Of a DNA stretch of 64,000 bases, positions 1-12,207 are shown piece by piece. Each line of letters starts with the position of its first letter. Position 1 is the stretch's first letter. This DNA comes from Thinopyrum elongatum (taxonomy: Eukaryota; Streptophyta; Magnoliopsida; Poales; Poaceae). The DNA is taken from contig CM022301.1 in the NCBI GenBank assembly GCA_011799875.1, forward strand, positions 322,232,929 to 322,296,928, written 5' to 3'. The notes beneath the pieces were generated by a model. The model was not told the origin of the DNA, ran no database searches, and saw only the letters and a program-made list of their open reading frames with translations. The position numbers and the translations under genes are program-made.

Positions 1-2
1 AG

Positions 3-140
3 ATCGTAAAGAGTGGTGATGTAGAGTTATGCAAAATTCACACGGATGCAAATGTTACAGATCCATTGACTAAGCCGCTTCCACAACGCAAGCATGAGGG
101 GCACGTTAGAGCTATGGGCATACGATGTCTATTTGATTGA
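3..140 (+). pseudogene. Copia element A: C-terminal tail of RNase H (partial)
   Basis: An open frame runs from the window edge to a TGA at 138-140 and reads as the extreme C-terminus of a Copia polyprotein: the conserved stretch CKIHTDANVTDPLTKPLPQ is the classic end of the RNase H domain in BARE/Angela-type elements. A polypurine tract and an LTR start follow directly, as expected at the 3' end of such an element. The final residues (KHEGHVRAMGIRCLFD) differ from the KHDQHQDSM ending of the two other Copia copies here, so this is a different family or subfamily. The rest of the element lies left of the window. Confidence 0.85.
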
Positions 141-141
141 C

Positions 142-160
142 TCTAGTGCAAGTGGGAGAC
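142..160 (+). other. Polypurine tract of Copia element A
   Basis: TCTAGTGCAAGTGGGAGAC sits between the pol stop and the LTR start at 161. The same sequence occurs at the matching place in the other two Copia copies (7007-7026 reversed, and about 58169-58187), which marks it as the plus-strand primer site of these elements. Confidence 0.8.
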
Positions 161-1180
161 TGTTGGAGATATGCCCTAGAGGAAATCATGTATGATGATA
201 TTTCCTATGTGTTTATGAATAAAGATAGTCCTTGGACACTATCAATGATGTGTATCAGCAAGTACGTGACTTGTTTGTGGGACTATATATTGTATGATGA
301 CTGTCCTAAAAGGTCCCTAGTCGAAAGGGTTGTGTGGACGCGCAACCGACTAGACTAGCATATGACACGGTGGATGGCTCGGTCTCACTAGCCATGGAGC
401 ATTGGATGCTAATCAGATAATATGGACTCAGAAGGATCTTGTCGGATTCGACATAGTCGGATCCGAGTTGAGATAAGGTCTGAGTCGGACAGACCCAACT
501 ATGAGACGCAGTGATATGTCATATGTGAGTCTCTAGTACAACATACGTTCTATGTCCTAAGACCTGAGCTGGAGCATGTACTCGGGATGGTGACAGACCT
601 GCTTTGGGCCAACCAAATGCTACTCCGTGACTGGGTAGTTACAAAGGTAGGTTTCGGGCTTGTCCAGACCCATGCTGTGAGACATGGTCAAGCAAGATGG
701 GATTTGCCCCTCCGATCAGGAGAGATATACTCTGGGGCCCTCATGTGATCCGACCAAGATAAGCATGGCCATGTGACAGGGATTATGAGATAACCCGGTT
801 AGTGGTCGGCATCACTGGAACGAGAAAGAGGGCTAGCACAAGGATGACAGACTCGCCTTGAGCCAGAAAACATATATCGTGTGGCAAAGGGAACAGAAGT
901 GTGACATGTTGTACAGGTTCGCCAACCGGCTTCATTGTCTACTTGGTGGTCAGCATGCCTTGATAGAGGCCGCTACCAGCCGAGCAGGTCGGAGGTGATC
1001 CGACCTGCGACCAATCTAACTTGAACCTAAGGGGTCACGCGCTTAAGGGAAGGAACCTATGAGGCCCGATCCGACTCCATGAGTCAGATGTGATCCTACT
1101 CGGACTCGGATCTCGGCCAAACAGATTTTGGGCTTTAGGGTACGTGCGAGGCCCAAGTGTTGAGCCCGCAACGGACGCCT
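161..1180 (+). repeat. Copia element A 3' LTR, 5' portion
   Basis: The LTR starts TGTTGGAGATATGCCCTAGAGG right after the polypurine tract, the hallmark start of BARE/WIS/Angela-like Copia LTRs. No terminal CA followed by a target duplication was found; the sequence runs straight into the Gypsy LTR at 1181, so the LTR was interrupted by that insertion. The remainder was not found in the window, which fits the loss of the right end of G1. I could not assign the family. Confidence 0.75.
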
Positions 1181-2759
1181 TGATATGTCTCCAATGTATC
1201 TATAATTTTTGCTTGTTCCATGTTGTTAAATTATCATTCTTGGATGTTTTACAATCATTTTATAGCAACTTTATACCATTTTTTGGGACTAACCTATTAA
1301 CATAGTGCCCAGTGCCAGTTGCTGTTTTTTGCTTGTTTTTTACTTCGCAGAATATCAGTACCAAACGGAGTCCAAATGCAGCGAAACTTTTTGGAGATTT
1401 TTTCTGGACCAGAAGACACCCAGTGGGCCAAAGAAGTACCAGAGGGGAGGCCCGTGGGGAGCACAACCCACCAGGGCGCGCCCAGGTGGGTTGTGCCCTC
1501 CTCGGTGACCTCCCGCACTACCTCTTCGCCCTATAAATTCCCAAATATTCTAGAAACCCTAGGGGAGTCGATGAAACACAATTCCAGCCGCCACAAGTTC
1601 CAGAACCACGAGATCTAATCTAGACACCATCATGGTGGGGTTCATCATCCTCATTCGTGCCTCTCCGATGATGCGTGAGTAGTTCACCATAGACCTAAGG
1701 GTTCGTAGAATAGCTAGATGGCTTCTTCTCTCTTTTTGATTCTCAATACAATGGTCTCTTGGAGATCTATTTGATGTAACTCTTTTTTGCGGTGTGTTTG
1801 TTGGGATCCGATGGCTTTGAGTTTATGATCAGATCTATATCCAATCATATTATTTGAGTCTTCTTTTGATCTCTTATATGCATGATTATTTATAGCCTCG
1901 TATTTCTTCTTCGAATCTTTGGTTTAGTTAGGCCAACTAGATCAATTTTTCTTGCCATGGGAAGAGGTGCTTTGTGATGGGTTCGATCTGGCGGTGTTCT
2001 TTCCCAGTGACAGAAGGGGCAGCAAGACACGCATGTATCGTTGCTATTAAGGATAACAATATGGGGGCTATTCCTACATGAATAGATCTCGTCTACATCA
2101 TGTCATCATTCTTATTGCATTACTCCATTTCTCCATGAACTTAATACACTAGATGCATGCTGGATAGCAGTTGATGTGTGGAGTAATAGTAGTAGATGCA
2201 GGCAGTAATCGGTCTACTAATCTTGGACGTGATGCCTATATATTGATCATTGCCTTGGATATCGTCATAATTATTTGATCTTCTATCAATTGCCCAACAG
2301 TAATTTGTTTACCAACCGTGTGTTATTTTCTCGAGAGAAGCCACTAGTTAAATTTATGGCCCCCGGGTCTATTCTTTATCATATTTGCTTTGAGATCTAT
2401 TTTTATTCGCTTTTATTTTCAGATCTATTGTTCCAAAAAACCAAAAATTCCTTGCTGCACTTTTTATTACTTATTTTATTTCGCGTTTTATCGAGAGCTA
2501 TTTATCCAATCTATCACAAATATTTTCCCGTTCACTTGCCAATTTCTAGCATCGTTACCCAGGAGGGATTGACAACCCCTCTTACACGTTAGGTTGCAAG
2601 TATTTGTTCTTTGTGTGCAGGTACCATTTACATAGTGTTGCTTGGTTCTCCTACTGGATTGATACCTTGGTTTCATAACTGAGGGAAATACCTACCGTAG
2701 CTGTACTGCATCATCCCTTCCTCTTCGGGGAAATACCGACGCAGTCTCAAGCGACATCA
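1181..2759 (+). repeat. G1 5' LTR
   Basis: Bounded by TGATATGTCT at 1181 and GACATCA ending at 2759, 11 bp before the primer binding site. The first about 165 bp match the truncated copy at 30490-30654 with scattered substitutions. It has the usual non-coding LTR composition, and no ORF inside is credible. Confidence 0.85.
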
Positions 2760-2770
2760 AAAGAAATTTC

Positions 2771-2787
2771 TGGCGCTGTTGCCGGGG
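2771..2787 (+). other. G1 primer binding site (tRNA-Asp type)
   Basis: TGGCGCTGTTGCCGGGG is complementary, with one mismatch (T for C at base 7), to the 3' end of plant tRNA-Asp including CCA. Its position just after the LTR supports the LTR boundary. Confidence 0.8.
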
Positions 2788-2979
2788 AGACATCATCAAC
2801 ATCTATCAGGTTCCTAATCACAAATCTCATCTCCTTGCAATTTACATTATTTTCCATTTGCCTCTTATTTTCATCTCCCCCACTTCACAACAATTTACGG
2901 TTTTATTCGCCCTCTTTTTCGTTCGCCGTTTTCTCGTCAGATCTATCTTTTTGTTTGCAATCTTGTTTGCGTAGTCACG

Positions 2980-4099
2980 ATGACTCAAGAAAACACTAAG
3001 TTGCGTGATTTTTCCAATACCAATAACAATGATTTTATTAGCACTCCGATTGCTCCTCCTGCCACTAGTGCGGAATCTTGTGATATTAATGTCGCTTTGT
3101 TGAATCTTGTTATGAAAGATCAGTTTTCCGGTACTCCTAATGAGGATGCCGCATCCCATCTAAACATGTTCATAGAATTGTGCGATATGCAAAAGAAAAT
3201 AGATGTGGACAATGATATTGTGAAGTTGAAATTATTTCCTTTCTCTTTAAGAGATCGTGCAAAAATTTGGTTTTCTTCTTTGCCTCGCAATAGTATCGAT
3301 TCTTGGGATAAGTGAAAAGATGCTTTTATTACTAAGTATTTTCCGCCCACAAAAATTATTTCCCTTAGAACTCAAATCATGAATTTTAAGCTACTTGAGC
3401 ATTAACATGTTGCACAATCTTGGGAAAGAATGAAGTTGATGCTAAGAAATTGTCCTACTCATGGTTTAAATCTTTGGATGATCATACAAAAATTTTATGC
3501 GATATTGAACTTTGTTTCTAGAAATCTTTTAGATTTCACCGCGGGTGGTACTTTTATGGGAATTACTTTGGGTGAAGCTACTAAATTGCTTGATAATATC
3601 AAGGAAAATTATTCACAATGGCGTACTGAAAGAGCACCTACTAGTAAAAAGTTAATTCGGTTGAAGAAATTAGTACGTTGAGTGAAAAAGTTGATGCTCT
3701 TATGAAATTGGTTGCTAATAAAAGTGCTCCTATTGATCTTAATGATGTTCCTTTGTCTACTTTGTTGAGCAAAATAGTGATCCCGTAGATGTGAATTGTG
3801 TCTCGCAATACAATTTTAATAACAATGCTTATAGAGGTAATTTTAACCCTAGGCCTTTTCCTGGAAATTCCTCTAATAATTATGGTAATTCCTATGGTAA
3901 TTCTTCTTACAATAATAATAGGAACCCCTCTGATCTTGAGAATAATATTAACGAATTTATCAATGCTCAAAAAGTTTTTAATACTACGATAGAAGAAAAG
4001 TTGAATAAGATTGATGATATGTCTAGAAGCATTGATAGAATTTCTCACGATGTAGAAAATCTCAAGTTAAAAATTTCTGTACCCAAGGTTGATGAATAA
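2980..4099 (+). pseudogene. G1 gag-like gene, decayed
   Basis: The first frame (from ATG 2980) carries a recognisable Gypsy gag capsid core: the KLKLFPFSLRDRAKIWFSSL stretch is a version of the conserved L-x-FP-x-SL-x-A-x-WF motif of plant Athila/Tat-like gag proteins. The frame is broken by TGA at about 3313, where a Trp is expected after SWDK, by another stop near 3403 and by frame changes near 3660 and 3780. Further gag-like pieces continue at 3430-3681 and 3791-4099, the latter with an Asn/Tyr/Gly-rich stretch and a coiled-coil-like tail. No zinc knuckle was seen. It is not expected to make a working capsid protein. Confidence 0.75.
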
Positions 4100-4222
4100 A
4101 TTAAAGCTTTATATGTCTCTATGGATGAAAGTAAAAAAAGAACCGCTATTCTTAGAGCTAAAAGATAATTTTTAGAAAGAGCATTTTCTAGTGATTGCTT
4201 TCATAAAAATGATGATCTTAAA

Positions 4223-5056
4223 GTGATTGGTGTTTCTTCTATTGATTCCTTGTTTAGTAAAATTAAAATTGATGATAAAGGTACTGAAGAAGAGTCAACT
4301 TTAGCTAGAGGGAGTCCCGATAATTTGGAGGGTGAAAATCTTGATGAAAAATTTGATAAAGGTGGATTTGGAGAGGTCAAAACTTTAACTAGTGATGTGC
4401 CCACTCTTTTGGATTACAAAGACTTTAATTATGATAATTGCTATTTGATTGAATGTATTTATTTGTTGCAATCCATGATAAATTCACCCCATGCTTATGA
4501 ACAAAATAAAGCTTTTACTAAACATATCGTAGATGCCATGATGAAAGCTTTGGAAGAAAAATTGGAGTTAGAGATTTCAATTCCTAGAAAATTACATGAT
4601 GAATGGGAACCTACCATTAAAGTCAAGATTAAAAATTATGAGTGTTTTTCTTTATGTGATTTGGGTGCTAGTGTTTCCACAATTCCGAAATCTTTATGTG
4701 ATGTGCTTGGTCTTACCGATATTGAAGAATGTTCTCTTAATTTGCACTTGGCGGATTCTACTATTAAAAAGCCTTTGGGAAGAATTAATGATGTTCTTAT
4801 TCTAGAAAATAGAAATTATGTGCCCATAGATTTTATTGTTCTTGATATTGATTGCAATCCGTCTTGTCCAATTATACTTGGTAGACCGTTTTTACGTACT
4901 ATTGGTGCCGTGATTGATATGAAAGACGGCAATATTAAATTTCAATTTCCAATAAGAAAGGGGATGGAACACTTCCCTAGAACAAGAATTAAGCCACCAT
5001 ATGAATCAATCATGAGGGCATCCTATGGATCAAAAACTAAAGATGACAATACTTGA
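4223..5056 (+). CDS. G1 retropepsin-like protease region
   Basis: An uninterrupted 277-codon frame. Its second half is an aspartic protease of the Gypsy/Athila type: CDLGASVSTIP near residue 148 is the active-site motif, where plant Athila-like elements often have D-L-G-A-S, and IILGRPFLRTIGAVIDM near residue 223 is the C-terminal ILGRPFL signature. The first half is acidic and Lys/Glu-rich, probably the gag-protease linker. The frame ends at TGA 5054-5056 with no RT following. It is the best preserved piece of G1, but the first ATG is only the first in the frame; originally it was probably part of a gag-pro polyprotein. Confidence 0.75.
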   Translation: MIGVSSIDSLFSKIKIDDKGTEEESTLARGSPDNLEGENLDEKFDKGGFGEVKTLTSDVPTLLDYKDFNYDNCYLIECIYLLQSMINSPHAYEQNKAFTKHIVDAMMKALEEKLELEISIPRKLHDEWEPTIKVKIKNYECFSLCDLGASVSTIPKSLCDVLGLTDIEECSLNLHLADSTIKKPLGRINDVLILENRNYVPIDFIVLDIDCNPSCPIILGRPFLRTIGAVIDMKDGNIKFQFPIRKGMEHFPRTRIKPPYESIMRASYGSKTKDDNT

Positions 5057-5227
5057 ATCTATGCATTATGCCTAGCTAGGGGAATAAAACGATAGCGCTT
5101 GTTGGGAGGCAACCCAATGAATAAAATTTATTTTTGCCTTTTTCTTTCTGTTCTTGAGTGTTTGCACAATTATGCCTCTGATATGATTGTGTTTTTTATG
5201 TTTTAATTAGTATTTGTGCCAAGTAAA
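5057..5227 (+). other. G1 internal non-coding segment left of the Copia insertion
   Basis: Contains GTTGGGAGGCAACCCAA (5101-5117), an inverted repeat also present downstream of the ORF in element G3 (TTGTTGGGAGACAACCCAA near 54107). No gene. It is continuous with 28165 onward once C1 is removed; the joined context matches G3 near 54205. Confidence 0.7.
5223..5227. repeat. Target site duplication of C1, left copy (GTAAA)
   Basis: GTAAA immediately left of the LTR end at 5228, matched exactly by GTAAA at 28165-28169. G3 preserves an uninterrupted version of the site (CCAAGTAAAGCC near 54210). Confidence 0.9.
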
Positions 5228-7006
5228 TGTTGGGAAACGTTGCATGGAAAACAAAAAAAATTCTACGCACACGCAAGATCTATCCATGGAGATGCATAGC
5301 AATGAGAGGGGAGAGTGTGTCTACGTACCCTCGTAGACTGTAAGCGGAAGCGTTTGTAACGCGGTTGATGTAGTCGAACTTCTTCGCGATCCAACCGATC
5401 GAGTACCGAACGTATGGCACCTCCGCGTTCAGCACATGTTCAGCTCGGTGACGTCCTTGCCTTCTTGATCCAGCAAGACGGTGAAGTAGTGGATGAGTTC
5501 CGGCAGCACGACGGCGTGGTGATGGTGGTGATGATGCGATCTCCGTAGGGCTTCACCTAAGCACTACGAAAATATGACCGAGGGACAAAACTATGGAGGG
5601 GGCGCCGCATACGGCTAAGAGATTGTCGTGGCCTATGTGTGGCGCCCCCTCCCACATATATATAGGTGGGGGGAGGGAGGAGTAGCCAAGGAGGCGCCCC
5701 AAGTGGGGCCGAATCCCACTTGGGGGTCCTTCCCCTAGCCGCGCCCCCCCCCCTTGCCTTTCTAGGCGCGCGGGGAAAGGCAGGGGAGGGTGGCGCCCCC
5801 CCTTTTCCTTTCTCCCATGTGGAGGGGAAGGCAGGAGGGGCTAGCCCTCCCACCTTTCCTTCCCTAGGGCCGGCAGCCAGGGAGAGGGGCGCACCAGCCC
5901 CCTTGTGGGCTGGTGTGTCTCTCCCCTTGGCCCATTAGGCCCATAGACCCCCCGGGGGTGTCCGGAACCCCTTCCGGTGACCCGATGACTACCCGGTGCA
6001 CTCTGAAACTCTTCCGGTGTCCGAATATCATCATCCTATATATCAATCTTTACCTCCGGACCATTCTGGAGCTCCTCGTCATGTATGTGATCTCATTCGG
6101 GACTCCAAACAACATTCAGTCACCAAATCATATAACTCATATAACACTATATCGTCAACGAACGTTAAGCGTGCGGACCCTACGGGTTCGAGAACTATGT
6201 AGACATGACCGAGACACCTCTCCGGTCAATAACCAATAGTGGAACCTGGATGCCCATATTGGTTCCTACATATTCTACAAAGATCTTTATCGGTCGAACC
6301 TTATGACAACATACGTAATTCCCTTTGTCCATCGGTATGTTACTTGCCCGAGATTCGATCGTCGGTATCTTCATACCTAGTTCAATCTCGTTACCGGCAA
6401 GTCTCTTTACTCGTTCTATAATATATCATCTTGTAACTAACTCCTTAGTCATTTGCTTGCAAGGCTTATTATGATGTGTCTTACCAAGAGGGCCTAGAGA
6501 TACCTCTCTGATACTCGGAGTGACAAATCCTAATCTCGATCTATGCCAACTCAACAAACACCTTCGGAGATACCTGTAGAGCATCTTTATGACCACCCAG
6601 TTACATTGTGACGTTTGATAGCACACAAGGTATTCCTTCAGTATCCGAGAGTTGCATAATCTCATAGTCGAAGGAATATGTATTTGACATTAAGAAAGCA
6701 ATAGCAATAAACTGAATGATCATATGCTAAGCTAACGGATGGGACTTGTCCATCACATCATTCTCCTAATGATGTGATCCCATAATCAAATGACAACACA
6801 TGTCTATGGTTAGGAAACCTTAATCATCTTTGACCAACGAGCTAGTCTAGTAGAGGCTTACTAGGGACCCGGTATTTGTTTATGTATTCACACATGTATT
6901 TAAGTTTCCGATCAATACAATTCTAGCATGAATAATAAACCTTTATCATGAATAAGGAAATATAAAATAACAACTTTATTATTGCCTCTAGGGCATATTT
7001 CCTTCA
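5228..7006 (-). repeat. C1 3' LTR
   Basis: 1779 bp. On the minus strand it starts TGAAGGAAATATGCCCTAGA at 7006 and ends CGTTTCCCAACA at 5228. It closely matches the other C1 LTR (12208-12909 plus 27095-28164) and the C2 LTR at 58188-59935. Short frames inside are not credible genes. Confidence 0.9.
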
Positions 7007-7026
7007 GTCTCCCACTTGCACTAGTG
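7007..7026 (-). other. C1 polypurine tract
   Basis: Minus strand CTAGTGCAAGTGGGAGAC directly before the LTR start at 7006, identical to the tracts of the other Copia copies. Confidence 0.8.
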
Positions 7027-7039
7027 TCAATAATCTAGA

Positions 7040-8323
7040 TTACATTGTAATTAATCTGACAATCATGGAGTCTTGGTGCTGATCATGTTTTGCTCGCAGA
7101 AGAGGCTTAGTCAACGGGTTTACCACATTCAAATCCGTATGTATTTTGCAAATCTCTATGTCTCCATCCTTGACCTTTCCACGAATGGAGTTGAAGCATC
7201 TCTTGATTTGTTTGGTTCTCTTGTGAAACCTGGATTCCTTCGCCAAGGCAATTGCTCCAGTGTTGTCACAAAAGATTTTCATTGGACCCGATGCACTGGG
7301 TATTACACCCAGATCGGATATGAACTCCTTCATCCAGACTCCTTCATGTGCTGCTTCTAAAGCAGCTATGTACTCCGCTTCACACGTAGATCCCGCCATG
7401 ACGCTCTGCTTGGAACTGCACCAACTGATAGCTCCACCATTCAACAAATATATGTATCTGGTTTGTGACTTAGAGTCATCCAGATCTATGTCGAAGCTAG
7501 CATCGACGTAACCATTTACGACGAGCTCTTCGTCACCTCCATAAACGAGAATCATGTCCTTGGTCCTTTTCAGGTACTTCAGGATGTTCTTGACCGCTGT
7601 CCAGTGATCCACTCCTAGATTACTTTGGTACCTCCCTGCCAAACTAATGGCAAGGCACACATCAGGTCTGGTACACAACATAGCATACATGATAGAACCT
7701 ATGGCTGAGGCATAGGGAATGACTTTCATTTTCTCTCTATCTTCTACAGTGGTCGGCCTTTGAGTCTGACTCAATTTCACACCTTGTAACACAGGCAAGA
7801 ACCCTTTCTTTGACTGATCCATTTTGAACTTCTTCAAAACTTTGTCAAGGTATGTGCTTTGTGAAAGTCCTATTAAGCGTCTCGATCTATCCCTATAAGC
7901 AGCTTCATCGAGGTCTTTCATTGAAAAATTCTTATTCAAGTATCCTTTTATGCTATCCAGAAATTCTATATCACTTCCAATCAACAATATGTCATCCACA
8001 TATAATATCAGAAATGCTAGAGAGCTCCCACTCACTTTCTTGTAAATACAGGCTTCACCGTAAGTCTGTATAAAACCATATGCTTTGATCACCTCATCAA
8101 AGCATATATTCCAACTCCGAGATGCTTGCACCAGTCCATAGATGGATCGTTGGAGCTTGCACACTTTATTAGCACCTTTAGGGTCAACAAAACCTCCTGG
8201 TTGCATCATATACAACTCTTCTTTAAGAAATCCATTAAGGAATGCAGTTTTGATGTCCATTTGCCAGATTTCATAATCATAAAATGCGGCAATTGCTAAC
8301 ATGATTCGGACAGACTTAAGCAT
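7040..8323 (-). CDS. C1 reverse transcriptase and RNase H region
   Basis: A 427-codon open frame, the longest intact piece of C1 pol. It holds the Copia RT core: KTAFLNGFLKEELYM near residue 26, then the catalytic YVDDILLIGSD near residue 108, the Copia version of YxDD. RNase H follows, with YVDASF near residue 269, CEAEYIA and the KIHTDLN tail. It ends shortly before the polypurine tract. Upstream in the same gene (8333-9888) the frame is broken, so this fragment cannot be translated as part of a full polyprotein. The first ATG, in MLKSVRIMLA, is internal to RT. Confidence 0.85.
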   Translation of the reverse strand: MLKSVRIMLAIAAFYDYEIWQMDIKTAFLNGFLKEELYMMQPGGFVDPKGANKVCKLQRSIYGLVQASRSWNICFDEVIKAYGFIQTYGEACIYKKVSGSSLAFLILYVDDILLIGSDIEFLDSIKGYLNKNFSMKDLDEAAYRDRSRRLIGLSQSTYLDKVLKKFKMDQSKKGFLPVLQGVKLSQTQRPTTVEDREKMKVIPYASAIGSIMYAMLCTRPDVCLAISLAGRYQSNLGVDHWTAVKNILKYLKRTKDMILVYGGDEELVVNGYVDASFDIDLDDSKSQTRYIYLLNGGAISWCSSKQSVMAGSTCEAEYIAALEAAHEGVWMKEFISDLGVIPSASGPMKIFCDNTGAIALAKESRFHKRTKQIKRCFNSIRGKVKDGDIEICKIHTDLNVVNPLTKPLLRAKHDQHQDSMIVRLITM

Positions 8324-8332
8324 CGCTACAGG

Positions 8333-9888
8333 TCATAAAGTCTCATCGTAGTCAACCCCTTGAACTTGTCGAAAACTTTTCGCGACAAGTCGAGCTTTAT
8401 AGACAGTAACATTACCATCAGCGTCAGTCTTCTTCTTGAAGATCCATTTATTTTCTAGGGCTTGACGATCATCGGGCAAGTCCACCAAAGTCCATACTTT
8501 GTTCTCATACATGGATCCTATTTCAGATCTCATGGCCTCAAGCCATTTATCGGAATCTGAGCTCATCATAGCTTCTTCATAGTTCGTAGGTTCGCCATGG
8601 TCTAATAACATGACTTCCAGGACAGGATTACCATACCACTCTGGTGTGGAACGTGCTCTGTTCGACCTACGAGGTCTAGTAGTAACTTGATCCGAAAGTT
8701 TCATGATCATCATCATTAGCTTCCTCTCTAGTTGGTGTAGGCATCACGGGAACGAATTTCTCTGATGTGCTACTTTCCAATTCGAGAGAAGGTACAATTA
8801 CCTCATCAAGTTCTACTTTCCTCCCACTCACTTCTTTCGAGAGAAAATCCTTCTCTAGAAAGGATCCATTCTTAGCAACAAAGATCTTGCCTTCAGATCT
8901 GTGGTAGAATTTGTACCCAATAGTTTCGTTAGGGTATCCTATGAAGACGCACTTCTCTGATTTAGGTTTGAGCTTATCAGGCTGAAGCCTTTTGACATAA
9001 GCGTCGCATCCCCAAATTTTAAGAAACGACAGCTTAGGTTTCTTGCCAAACCACAGTTCATACGGTGTCATCTCAACGAATTTAGACGGTGCCCTATTTA
9101 ACGTGAATGCGCTGTCTCTAATGCATAACCCCAAAACGATAGTGGTAAATTGGTAAGAGACATCATAGATTGCACCATATCTAATAAAGTACGGTTACGA
9201 CATTCGGACACACCATTACGCCATGGTGTTCCAGGTGGCGTGAGTTGTGAAACAATTCCACATTGTTTTAAATGAAGGCCAAAGTCATAACTCAAATATT
9301 CGCCTCCGCCATCAGATCATAGAAACTTTATTTTCTTGTTACGATGATTCTCCACTTCACTCTGAAATTCTTTGAACTTTTCAAATGTTTTAGACTTGTG
9401 TATCATCAAGTAGATATACCCATACCTACTCAAATCATCTGTGAAGGTCAAAAAATAACGATACCCGCCGCGTGCCTCAACACTCATTGGACCGCATACA
9501 TCGGTATGTATTATTTCCAATAAGTCATTAGCTCGCTCCATTGTTCTGGAGAACGGAGTTTTAGTCATCTTGCCCATGAGGCATGGTTTGCAAGTATCAA
9601 ATGATTCATAATCAAGTGACTCCAAAAGTCCATCCGCATGGAGTTTCTTCAGTGCCACAAATATGTTGCACTATCATTATCAACTTTGCTTCTTTTGGCA
9701 TCAATATTATGCATATGTGTATCACTACGATCGAGATTCAACAAGAATAGACCATTCATCAAGGGTGCATGACCATAAAATATATTACTCATATAAATAG
9801 AACAACCATTATTCTCTGATTTGAATGAATAACTGTCTCGCAATAAACAAGATCCAGATATAATGTTCATGCTCAATGCTGGCACCAA
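8333..9888 (-). pseudogene. C1 integrase and N-terminal RT, decayed
   Basis: Read right to left, pieces at 9888-9649, 9658-9317, 9295-9098, 9134-8676 and 8716-8333 together cover the GAG-pre-integrase zinc region (C-x2-C in TCKPCLMGKM), the integrase core (HTDVCGPM with the first catalytic Asp, then SDGGGEYLS with the second, and RNGVSE with the catalytic Glu), and the RT start (WIFKKKTDADG). Breaks seen are TGA at about 9317 where the sister copy C2 has CGA, frameshifts near 9655, 9100-9130 and 8700, and TGA near 8333. At least one break is a C-to-T transition. Confidence 0.8.
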
Positions 9889-9918
9889 ATAACAATTATT
9901 GAGGTCTAAAACTAATCC

Positions 9919-10972
9919 CTAAGGTAGATGTAGAGGTAGTGTGTCGACGGGGATCACATCGACCTTGGAACCATTCCCGACGTGCATCGTCACCTCATCC
10001 TTAGCCAATCTTCGTTTATTCCGCAGCTCCTGTTTCGAGTTACAAATATGAGCAACCAAACCAGTATCAAATACCCAGGCGCTGCTACGAGAATTATTAA
10101 GGTACACATCAATAACATGTATATCAAATATACCTTTGTTCACTTTGCCATCCTTCTTATCCGCCAAATACTTGGGGCAGTTCCGCTTCCAGTGTCCAGT
10201 CCCTTTGCAGTAGAAGCACTCATTTTCAGGCTTGGGTCCAGCTTTGGGCTTCTTCCCGGGAGTGGCAACTTGCTTTCCATTCTTCTTGAAGTTCCCTTTC
10301 TTTCCCTTGCCCTTTTTCTTGAAACTAGTGGTCTTGTTAACCATCAACACTTGATGCTCCTTCTTGATTTCTACCTCCGCGGCCTTAAGCATTGCGAAGA
10401 GCTCAGGAATCGTTTTTATTCATCCCTTGCATATTATAGTTCATCACGAAGCCTTTGTAGCTTGGTGGCAGTGACTGTAGAACTCTGTCAATAACACTAT
10501 CAACTGGAAGACCAACTCCTAGCTGAGTCAAGTGGTTACGATACCCACACATTTTGAGTATGTGTTCACTAACAGAACTGTTCTCCTCCATCTTGCAGCT
10601 ATAGAACTTGTTGGAGACTTCATATCTCTCAACTCGGGCATTTGCTTGAAATATTAACTTCAACTCTTGGAACATCTCATATGCTCCATGACGTTCAAAA
10701 CGTCTTTGAATTCCCGGTTCTAAGTCGTAAAGCATGGCACACTGAACTATTGAGTAGTCATTAGATCGAGCCTGCCAGACGTTCATAACATCTGCAGTAG
10801 CTCCTGCAGCAGGTCTGTCACCTAGCAGTGCATCAAGGACATAATTCTTCTGTGCAGCAATGAGGATAATCCTCAAGTTACGGACCCAGTCCGTGTAGTT
10901 GCTACCATCATCTTTCAACTTAGCTTTCTCTAGGAACGCATTAAAATTCAGGGGAACGGTAGCTCGGGCCAT
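9919..10972 (-). pseudogene. C1 gag and protease, frameshifted
   Basis: Frame 10972-10403 begins MARATVPLNFNAFLEKAKL and is a UBN2-type Copia gag; it breaks near 10403-10410 by a small insertion after GMNK. The next frame, 10392-9919, has a Lys-rich linker, a zinc knuckle CFYCKGTGHWKRNC (CX2CX4HX4C) and the protease active-site region WVFDTGLVAHIC. The start codon and spacing are the same as in C2 (ATG 61170). No full-length product is possible from this copy. Confidence 0.85.
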
Positions 10973-12207
10973 TGATTTACAACATAGATATGCAAAACTA
11001 TTAAGACTAAGTTCATGATAAATTAAGTTTAATTAATCAAATTACTAATGAACTCCCACTTAGATAAAAATCCCTCAAGTTATCTAAGTGATACATGATC
11101 CAAATCAACTAACCCATGTCCGATCATCACGTGAGATGGGGTAGTCATCAATGGTGAACATCTCTATGTTGATCATATCTACTATATGACTCACATTCGA
11201 CCTTTCGGTCTCCAGTGTTCCGAGACCATGTCTGTGCATGCTAGGCTCGTCAAGTTTAACCCAAGTATTCTGCATGTGCAAAACTGTCTTACACCCGTTG
11301 TATGTGAACGTAGAGTCTATCACACCCGATAATCATGTGGTGCTTCGAAACGACGAACTTTGGCAATGGTGCATACTCGGGGAGAACACTTTTATCTTGA
11401 AATTTAGTGAAGGGATCATCTTATAATGCTACCGCCGTTCTAAGCAAAATAAGATTCATAAAGGATAAACATCACAAGCAATCAAAATATGTGACATGAT
11501 ATGGCCATCATCATCTTGTGCTTTTGATCTCCATCTCCAAAGCATCATCATGATCTCCATTGTCACCTGCTCGACACCTTGATCTCCATCATTGCGTCGG
11601 GGTCATCTCGCCAAATATTGCTTCTACAACTATTGCTAACGCATAGCGATAAAGTAAAGCAATTACTTGGCGCTTGCATTTCATACAATAATTAAGAGAC
11701 AACCCTAAGGCTCCTGCCGGTTGTCGATATTACAAAACATGATCATCTCATACATCAACATATATCACATCATATCTTGACCATATCACATCACAACATG
11801 CCCTGCAAAAACAAGTTAGACGTCCTCTACTTTGTTGTTGTAAGTTTTACGTGGCTGCAACGGGCTTCTAGCAAGAACCGTTCTTAACTACGCAAAAACC
11901 ACAACGGTGATATATCTAGTTTGCTGTTTTAACCTTCTTCAAGGACCGGCCGTAGTCAAATTCGATTCAACTAAAGTAGGAGAAACAGACACCCGCTAGC
12001 CACCTTTATGGAAAACTAGTTGCATGTGACTCGGTGGAACCGGTCTCATGTGCGTGGACATGTAAGGTTGGCCCGGGCCGCTTCATCCCACAATATCGGC
12101 GAATCAAAATAAGACGTTGGTGGTAAGCAGTATGACTATCACCGCCCACAACTCTTTGTGTTCTACTCGTGCATATCATCTACGCATAGACCTGGCTCGG
12201 ATGCCAC
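10973..12207 (-). other. C1 5' leader between primer site and gag
   Basis: About 1.2 kb without a convincing gene, matching the leader of C2 (59936-61169) in order and content. Such leaders hold packaging and dimerisation signals in related elements; I cannot place them. Confidence 0.7.
12192..12207 (-). other. C1 primer binding site (initiator tRNA-Met type)
   Basis: Minus strand GTGGCATCCGAGCCAGG directly after the LTR end CCCAACA. It resembles the tRNA-iMet complement TGGTATCAGAGCC with substitutions. Confidence 0.7.

Noticed and set aside
5557..5938. Gly/Pro-rich frames in the C1 LTR
   Set aside because: LTR leader sequence; copies in the other LTRs have indels that destroy the frames.
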